Shown here in pieces: positions 1 to 6,405 of a stretch of DNA of 6,405 nt. Within the stretch, counting starts at the first letter, position 1, and every line of letters begins with the position of its first letter. The stretch is taken from assembly GCA_900754285.1 (NCBI GenBank), contig CAAECB010000094.1, positions 1 to 6,405 on the forward strand. Direction: 5' to 3'. The translations under genes and the position numbers were made by a program. Under the pieces are notes generated by a model that did not search any database, was not told the origin of the DNA, and saw only the letters and a list, made by a program, of their open reading frames with translations. The stretch is from Clostridia bacterium. GTDB taxonomy: Bacteria > Bacillota > Clostridia > TANB77 > CAG-508.

Positions 1-3000
1 GAACAAAGAATAGAAAATATCACTGTCAATGACAAAGCAGCAAAAGTATCAGGAGAAAACAAATATGCCGTATCTGTAGAAAAAAATCCAGATGGAACAG
101 GAACACTAAGAATAACAACAAAAGATTCTGCAGATGAAATAAGTATTGATGGAGGAGAAACATATGTAGCAGGAGGAACATTAACACAAGATATACAACT
201 AGATACAAATCCAACAATACAAAAAATCAAAGTAAAAGCAAGCAATGGAAAAATAGTAGACTACATATTAACAATAAACATATTATCAAATGATGCAAGC
301 TTAGAGAGTCTAACAATAGATAATGTACAAGCAACACCAATAAGTTCAACAGGATATGAAATCATAATAAAAGACTCTGTAACAAAACCAGAAGTACATG
401 CAGTAGCAAGTGATGATAAAACAACAGTAAGTATAGATGCAAGTATAGAAGAAACAAAAGAAACAACAAAAACAGTAGATATGACAACAGTTATAAAGAA
501 AACAATACCAGTTCAAGTAACAGCAGAAAATGGAGACAAAGTAACATATACTTTAACAATATATAAAGAAGATGCACTAACACAATTAGAAAACATAACA
601 GTAGATGGAAAAGAAGCAACAAAAATAGGAAACACATCATATAAAGCAAAAATACCAGCAGACGCAGACTCAAGCACAATAATGGCAACAACTTTATATA
701 ACAAAGCAAGAGTAGAAATAAACGAATTAGGAGAAGAAGTACAAGTTACAACAAAAGTCGTAGCAACAACACAAGAACAAACAATAGTAAAAATTTATGT
801 AAGAGCTGGAGAAGGAGAAAACGAAAGAGAAAGAGAATACACACTAACATTAGACAAACAAGGAACAGAATCAATACAAGGTTTATTCTCACTAACAGTA
901 AATGGACAAGAGATAGAACCAATAGGAAATATATATAATGCATACATAAGTGAAAATGTCGAAACAGCAACAGTAACTGCTATCACTGTAAGTGATGATG
1001 ACTTAATAAAAATTGGGGAAACAGAAAATAAAGTTCATACATCAACAGCAGAATTAGAAATAGCAGAAGAAGAAACAACATATAAAATAACTGTAACTGA
1101 TCCAGAAGACAGCACAAAAACAAAAGAATATATATTGAAAATAAGAAAACCATCAGCAGACAACTCACTATTATCAGTAACAGTAGGAAACGAAGAATTT
1201 TCTAAAGTAGCAACAAGAGAAGCAGGAACAAACAACTTTAAAGTAAATATCTCAGACAAATATAGTGAAGTAGATGTAATAGGAACAGCAGGTTATGACC
1301 AAGCAAAAGTAAGTGTAAATGGAGAAGAATACGAAACTAAGATATCCACAAAATTGGTAGAAATTGGGGAAAATGAACCAACAAAAGTAGAAATTTTAGT
1401 AAAAGCACTAAATGGAGAAGTAGCAACATACACACTAGAAATTTACACAGAAAATAGTAACACAAATTTAAAGAAAGTAACTGTAGATGGAAAAGAAGCA
1501 ACAATAAGTAGTGTATCAGAAGACACATATGAATATACTTTAGACAAAAAAGCAGACAAAATAACAATAGGAGCAATAGCAGAAGAACTAACAACAAAAG
1601 TAGGAATAAACACAAATGAACAAGAATTAGGAGCAACCTACAGAGAAATAAAAATGGAAGGAAGAACATTAACAGTAAATATACCAGTAACAGCAGAAGA
1701 TGGAACAACAAAAGTATATAAACTAATAATAAATGCACTTCCAGACAATGTAAACTTATTAAATGTAAAAGTCAATGGAAAAGTAGCAAATGCAGTACCT
1801 GTAAACAAATATGAAACACGAGTAAACAAAAATGACACATCATTTGAACTATATGTAATACCAGAAGACGAAAAAGCAAAAGTCCAAATAGAAAACAATA
1901 TAGAAGTTACAGGAACAGCCAGTGCAACAATACCAAAAGACACAGAAGAAGTACAAGTAAAAATAAAAGTAACAGCACAAGATGGAACAACACAAGAATA
2001 CACACTAATAGTTACAAACCAATCAGATGATTGCAAACTAGCCATTTTAAAAGTAGATGGAGAAACACTTGAAACAGATGCAGATGGAAAATATCATATA
2101 ACAAAGAAATACTTAACATCATCTGTAAATATAGACGCAATAGCAAATAATAGTTATGCAACAGTAAGTATAAATGGAACAACACCAACACAAGAAGAAC
2201 AAAAAGCAAGTGTTACAACATCAGACTTAGAAAACACAATAACAATAACAATAAAAGCAGAAGATGGAACAAGTAAAGATTACACATTAATAGTAGATAA
2301 ACTACCAAATGAAACTGGAGCAACAATAACAATCAGCTATGAAGAAAATGGAGAAACAAAAGAAAAAGTAATAGAATTAGACAGAAACAACAAAGGAACA
2401 ATAAGAATAGGAAATCAAGAAAGTGTAAATCTAAAAGTAGTTGCAAGAGATGAATTAGCCCAAATCTCAATAGATGGAAGTATAGCAAAACCAAAAGAAT
2501 CAACAAAAGAAATAATAACAACAGAAGAAACAACAAGTGTACCAGTACAAGTAACAGGACAAGATGGAACAATAGGAAACTATGAAATAACAATAATAAG
2601 AGCATCAAATAATGCAGAACTAAAATCAATAGATGTAAAAGGAATAGAAAATGGGGATATTCTAAAAACATCTGACAACACATATCTAGTAAAAGTACCA
2701 GACACAATGGAAAATGTTGATATAACAGCAATAGCAGAAAGCAGCTATGCAACCGTAAAAATAGCAGATGGAGACTATTCAGAAAACAATACACAAAATG
2801 CAACAATAACAATGAATGAAGAAACAAAAGAAATAGCAATAACTATAAAAGCAGAAAACGGAGAAACAAAAGAATATAAAGTAACAATACAAAAAGTAAC
2901 AGACTTAGGATTAGAAAGTGTAAAAATAGATGACAATGAATGTACAATAAAAAACGGAAGTTACGAAATATTTATAGATAGAAATGTAACACAATCAGCA

Positions 3001-5550
3001 CTAAAAGTAAAACCAAAAAATCCAAAAGCATTAATATCAATAAAACAAGGAGTAGAAGGAACTTATGGAGAAGAAAAAACAGCAGAAGAACACATAGAAC
3101 AAATACAAATAACAGGAGAAGAAACAACAGTAATAATCCAAGCAAAAGATCCAAATGACCCAACAAGAATAAAAGAATATTCTGTAACAATCAAATACAA
3201 ATCAAATAATGCAGATTTAGAACTAATCCAAGTTGATGGAAAAGACGCAATAGAAACAGAAGAAGGATATTATGCAGTAACAACAGAAACAGCAACAACA
3301 GCAAGAATATATGTAAAAGGAACAAATGAATATGCCAAAGTAACAATAGGAGACAATGAAGCTGAACAAGGAGCAAGCAGAAGAACAATAACACTAAGTC
3401 AAGAAAAGAAAACAATAATACAAATAGCAATAAAATCACAAGACGAAAGTGTAACAAAAACATTCAATGTAATAATAGAAAGAAAATCAGATGACACAAG
3501 TTGTAACATAAACATAAACAACGAAACAGCAGACGAAATAGACACAACAACAAATACTTACACAAAATACATTGAAAGAAATGATACAAAAGCAACAATC
3601 CAAGTAACAACAAACAATGATGAAGCAACAATAGAAATGGCAGGAAATACACAAACAAAAACAATAACAACAACTGTAGACATAGCAAGTGAAATAACAG
3701 AAATAACAGCCACTGTAACAGCTGAAAATGGGGAAACAGCTGAATACCATATCAGAATTGTAAAAAAATCAACAGACACAAGCATAAAAACAGTAAAAGT
3801 AGATAACAAAGTAATATCAGAAGTAGACGGAAAATATGTAGCAACAGTATATGATAAGGGAAAAGACACACAACAAGCACTAATAGAAGTAACAGCAAAT
3901 GAATCACACGCAAAAATACAAATCGGAGATGGAACAGAATGGCAACAAACTCCAGCAACATCAAGTGAAATATTTAAAGACGGAAACAGAAAAATAACAT
4001 TAAATATCAATATACAAGCACAAGACTCACAAACAGAACAAATAACAAAAGTGCTAGAAATTAACTTGATATCAGATGATGTATCAATAAAAGTTGTAAA
4101 AGATGGAGAAAATGCTATAACAAACTATGACTCAACAACACACACATATAAAGAATATTTATCAAGAGACATAGAACAAGTAAGTCTAACAATAGAAGCA
4201 AATAACCAATACACAACAATAAAATCAGGAGAAACAACAGGAACACCAATCATGTCAATAAACAACATATCTGTAAAAGACCAAGAAGAAGTGTATATAA
4301 CATTTGTAGCAACTGCAGAATCAGGAAGAACACAAGAATACACAATACAACTATTAAGAAAATCAAGTAATGCAGATGCACAGCATATCTATGTAGACGG
4401 ACAAGAAATTACAGACAGATTTGAAGATAAAGATTCAGTACCAACATGCATAGTATCAATAGGAAAAACAAAAGAAACAAGCACAATAAAAGTTGTTCCA
4501 GAAAATGAATTTGCAAGTATAAAAATAGGAGACACAGAAACGGTAGTAGGAGAAAACTTACAAAAAGTAAAACTAGATTTATCAAGTGGAACAATAACAG
4601 TACCAATAGTAATAACAGCACAAGATGGAACAGTAACAAAAACATATAATATAATGTTTGTACGTCTATCAAATGACACAAAAATACAATGGTTAGAAGT
4701 AAATGGAAAACACTTAATAGAAAACGAAGACGGAAACTATGAAACAACTGTAAAATCATCAGAAAAAATAGCAAAAGTAAAAATAGTATTATCAAATATC
4801 TTAGCAAAAGTAACAATGGGAGGAGAAGAAAAACAAGGACAATTAGAAGAAAACGTAATCCTACCAAATGGAGACATAGTAAAAACAATAACAGTAACAG
4901 CAATAGACGGAACAACAAGAACAAGTACACTAACAATTCACAAACCACAACATAATTTAGGCCTAGACAAAGTATATTTAGATGGAAGGTTAGCAACAAA
5001 GATAGATGATAACACATTTGAAATTGATGTTAAAAAAGGAACAACAAAAGCAAAAATACACGCAATAGCAAGTGATACAGAAGAATATGTAAGCATAAAA
5101 GGAAATGCCAGAACACAAAGTGAAAATACATATACAAACTGTACACTATCAGACAAAGAAATACCAATCAAATTAACAGCAATGTTTGATGAAGAAATAG
5201 ACCAAGAAAAAGATTATGTTTTAAAAATCAAAGAAATAGAAGAACCAAACATATTAGAAGATTTGAAAGTAAAAATCAAAGTAGACAATGAGGAAGTAAC
5301 ACAAGGAGACGACGGAATCTACCTAGTAAAAGTAGACTATAGCCAAGACAACAGCTCATTATGGGCAGAAGTAACCTCAGAAACATCACAAGTAAAAATA
5401 AAAGACAAAAATGGAGAAACATCATATAACACACCAACAAATCAAAAAAATATAAGTCTAAAAGAAAACATAACAGAAGTTACAGTAACAGTAAAAAACG
5501 GAGCAGGGGAAGAAAAAGAGTACACAGTAAGAATACAAAAAAGACCACCT
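1..5550 (+). repeat. Array of 19 tandem cadherin-like beta-sandwich domains (PF12733 type)
   Basis: Protein-level repeats, strongly diverged in DNA. Approximate residue limits: 1-98, 99-191, 192-288, 289-387, 388-487, 488-583, 584-677, 678-771, 772-871, 872-968, 969-1070, 1071-1165, 1166-1259, 1260-1360, 1361-1457, 1458-1559, 1560-1652, 1653-1750, 1751-1850. Each unit opens with a short strand of the type L-x-x-[LIV]-x-V-[DN]-[GN]. A middle strand pair follows, such as DITAIAESSYATVKI (907-921). Most units close on a hairpin of type V-x-A-x-[DN]-G-x4-Y-x-[LIV]-x-[IV], for example VTAEDGTTKVYKLII (563-577). Junctions are often S-[NDA]-[DN]. This pattern is that of the bacterial cadherin-like beta-sandwich family. 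The first unit may lack a few residues at the window edge, and more units may lie upstream. The array probably forms a long extended stalk; ligand binding by individual units is possible but nothing in the sequence shows it. Confidence 0.88.
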
Positions 5551-6405
5551 GCAATAACTGGAAAAGTAATAACACAAGTAACAGATCAAACAAAGCAAAC
5601 AGCAACAATAAAGGTATACAAAACATCAGACACAAGAGATGAAAAAGATGCAGAAAATCCAAGAGAGATAATCCAAGAAATCGAGATAAATCCAGATGGA
5701 ACATACAACTTAGACCTAAAAGAAGGAGAATATGATTTAGTAGTAACAAAAACATCATATCTAGAATATAGATTAACAAATATAGTAGTAAAAGAAGGGG
5801 AAACAATTACTATAGATGACATCAACATCTATGCAGGAGACCTTGACGAAAACGGAGAAATCGAAATCGAAGATTTAACAAGTATAATAGAGAACTATGG
5901 AACAATAACAGATGACAACAAAGCACAAAAAGGAAAATACGACTTAAACGAAGACGGCATAGTAAACAAACAAGACAGAAGCATCTTAAAAGCAAACTAT
6001 GGAAAAACAAACACAAAAGAACAATGGGTAAATCCAAATCCACCAGCACAAACAACAGCAAGCTCAAATGAAACATTAAACACAGCAATAAACTCAGCAG
6101 TATCAAATGTAGCATCACAAGCAAAAGCATTTACAGGGGCAAGCACAAACAATACAGCAACACAAACACAAAACTTTGTAAAGCCATTAAAAAGTACATA
6201 TACAATAACATCAGCATATGGAACAAGAGTACATCCAACAACAGGAGAAGTAAAAAAACACACTGGAATAGACCTAGCAGGAACACACCATGCAGAAGTA
6301 GTCTCAGTAGCAGATGGAGGAGTAACATATGCAGGAGTACAAAAAGGATTTGGTAACAGTGTAGAAATCAAGCATATTGTAAATGGGGAAACAATATACA
6401 GCTTC
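1..6405 (+). CDS. Giant cadherin-like repeat / dockerin / M23 peptidase protein, partial at both ends
   Basis: Frame 1 is open across the window: 2135 codons without a stop and without a credible start, so both ends lie outside. Domain order is 19 beta-sandwich repeats (residues 1-1850), an Ig/prealbumin-like domain (1851-1945), a dockerin-like double calcium loop (1946-2004), a polar linker (2005-2058) and the N-terminal part of an M23 zinc endopeptidase (2059-2135). M23 enzymes cut peptide cross-bridges in peptidoglycan, and PF12733-type repeats occur in secreted and surface proteins of Gram-positive bacteria. An extracytoplasmic role in wall remodelling, or in attacking other cells' walls, is therefore likely. 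No signal peptide or transmembrane segment is visible, as expected for an internal fragment. Codons end in A almost everywhere. Trp is absent before residue 1314 and there are only five Cys, typical of an exported Gram-positive surface protein. The reading frame is certain; the biological role is inferred from domains. Confidence 0.97.
5551..5835 (+). other. Ig/prealbumin-like domain before the dockerin (carboxypeptidase-regulatory or Cna-B-like)
   Basis: Residues 1851-1945 break from the repeat pattern. They start after the Pro pair RPP (1848-1850) with ITGKV, then TATIKVY (1867-1873), INPDGTYNLDLKEGEYDLVV (1896-1915) and KEGETITIDDINIYAGDLD running into the dockerin. The order 'I-x-G-x-V ... 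G-x-Y-x-L-x-L-x-x-G-x-Y-x-L-x-V' is that of CarboxypepD_reg/Cna-B-type seven-stranded sandwich domains. In clostridial extracellular proteins such a domain often sits directly before a dockerin. It probably acts as a rigid spacer or stabilising partner for the dockerin. I see no Lys/Asn/Glu triad that I could assign with confidence to an isopeptide bond. Confidence 0.75.
5836..6012 (+). other. Dockerin-like type I module with two calcium-binding loops
   Basis: Residues 1946-2004 hold two F-hand-like motifs exactly 34 residues apart. In loop 1 the ligand positions are D1947, D1949, N1951, G1952, I1954 and D1958, followed by the helix ending ENYG (1964-1967). In loop 2 they are D1981, N1983, D1985, G1986, V1988 and D1992, followed by the helix ending ANYG (1998-2001). 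Both match D-x-[DN]-x-[DN]-G-x-[IV]-x3-D, the dockerin type I signature (PF00404), and all expected calcium ligands are present. Dockerins bind cohesin domains in cellulosomes, but the fold also occurs in non-cellulosomal surface proteins. The residues at loop positions 10 and 11 are I-E and K-Q, unlike the Ser/Thr or Ala/Ile pairs of the best-known cellulosomal dockerins, so the partner is open. Confidence 0.88.
6013..6174 (+). other. Polar low-complexity linker between dockerin and M23 domain
   Basis: Residues 2005-2058 are rich in Thr, Asn, Ser, Ala and Gln, with a Pro-containing start (NPNPPAQ, 2011-2017). They lack the alternating hydrophobic pattern of the upstream domains. The segment TLNTAINSAVSNVASQAKAF (2025-2044) could form an amphipathic helix; the rest looks disordered. 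It would tether the peptidase flexibly to the dockerin and stalk. No recognised domain is visible here. Confidence 0.6.
6175..6405 (+). other. M23 (LytM/lysostaphin-type) peptidoglycan endopeptidase domain, truncated by window end
   Basis: Residues 2059-2135 show the N-terminal half of the M23 fold (PF01551). They contain F-V-K-P-L, TSAYGTRVHPTTGE (2070-2083), then H2087-T-G-I-D2091, which is the H-x3-D zinc-ligand motif. V-x-S-V-A-D-G-G-V-T-Y-A-G follows (2100-2112), then G-F-G-N-S-V-E-I-K-H (2116-2125). These elements and their spacing are those of active M23 peptidases, which use one zinc ion to cut peptidoglycan stem or bridge peptides. The later Y-x-H motif and the H-x-H zinc/catalytic motif should lie just past base 6405, so activity cannot be settled here. 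The C-terminal placement after a long stalk suggests a hydrolase held away from its anchor or delivered to a target wall. Confidence 0.93.

Noticed and set aside
151..169. GGAGGAG followed 6 bases later by ATG, resembling a translation start
   Set aside because: The ATG at 164 is out of frame and is followed at once by TAG. The GGAGGA simply encodes Gly-Gly within repeat 1.
481..483. In-frame ATG (residue 161) as a possible start of the gene
   Set aside because: It lies inside repeat 2, in the middle of the fold, with no ribosome binding site before it; the frame is open and in the same repeat pattern upstream to base 1.
1337..5017. Long open frames on the minus strand (for example 1337-1738, 1638-2045, 2333-2839, 4409-5017)
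   Set aside because: They are antisense to the 2135-codon frame and translate to Leu/Phe/Val-rich or Ser/Val-rich low-complexity chains without domains. The + strand's narrow codon use leaves few antisense stops, so such frames are expected by composition.
1..5550. CRISPR array or DNA satellite repeats
   Set aside because: The periodicity of about 290 bases exists only at the protein-fold level; there are no identical direct repeats separated by unique spacers.
1..5550. True cadherin, Big/invasin-type Ig or fibronectin III repeats
   Set aside because: The cadherin calcium motifs (DxNDN, LDRE) are absent. The closing hairpin V-x-A-x-[DN]-G-x4-Y-x-L-x-V and the unit length fit the PF12733-type family better than Big or FN3 domains.
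5836..6012. Evidence for a cellulosome
   Set aside because: One dockerin-like module without a carbohydrate-active enzyme, a carbohydrate-binding module or cohesin in view is not enough; the attached enzyme is a peptidoglycan hydrolase.
6316..6364. GGAGGAG with an ATG at 6329 opening an 11-codon frame ending in TAG at 6362
   Set aside because: It lies inside the conserved M23 domain, where the bases encode D-G-G-V-T-Y-A-G. The small frame has no sign of its own selection.
1..6405. Intergenic promoters, terminators, tRNAs or structured RNAs
   Set aside because: The window has no non-coding stretch, and no strong GC-rich hairpin followed by a T run was seen on either strand.

Overview
The whole window is the inside of one very large protein-coding gene on the + strand. 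Frame 1 is open from base 1 to base 6405 (2135 codons, no stop), with neither the start nor the stop codon in view. I found no intergenic DNA, RNA gene, mobile element or CRISPR array. Residue numbers below count from the first codon of the window.

The bases suggest a low-GC Gram-positive bacterium. About half of the + strand is A, and codons overwhelmingly end in A: ACA for Thr, ATA for Ile, GTA, GCA, GAA, AAA, and AGA for Arg, with only two CGN codons seen. Together with the protein's architecture this fits Bacillota, probably an uncultured gut Clostridia lineage. The lineage is an inference; the sequence holds no taxonomic marker.

Layout: (1) bases 1-5550 encode 19 tandem repeats of about 92-103 residues, matching the bacterial cadherin-like beta-sandwich family (Pfam PF12733 type). 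(2) Bases 5551-5835 encode an Ig/prealbumin-like domain resembling carboxypeptidase-regulatory or Cna-B folds. (3) Bases 5836-6012 encode a dockerin-like module with two calcium-loop motifs. (4) Bases 6013-6174 encode a Thr/Asn/Ser/Ala-rich linker. (5) Bases 6175-6405 encode the first part of an M23 (LytM/lysostaphin-type) peptidoglycan endopeptidase domain with the H-x3-D zinc motif. The window ends before the remaining catalytic histidines.

The simplest reading is a secreted or wall-associated giant protein. A long rigid stalk of beta-sandwich domains would carry a calcium-binding protein-interaction module and a cell-wall hydrolase at its C-terminal end. A signal peptide or anchor could only lie outside the window.
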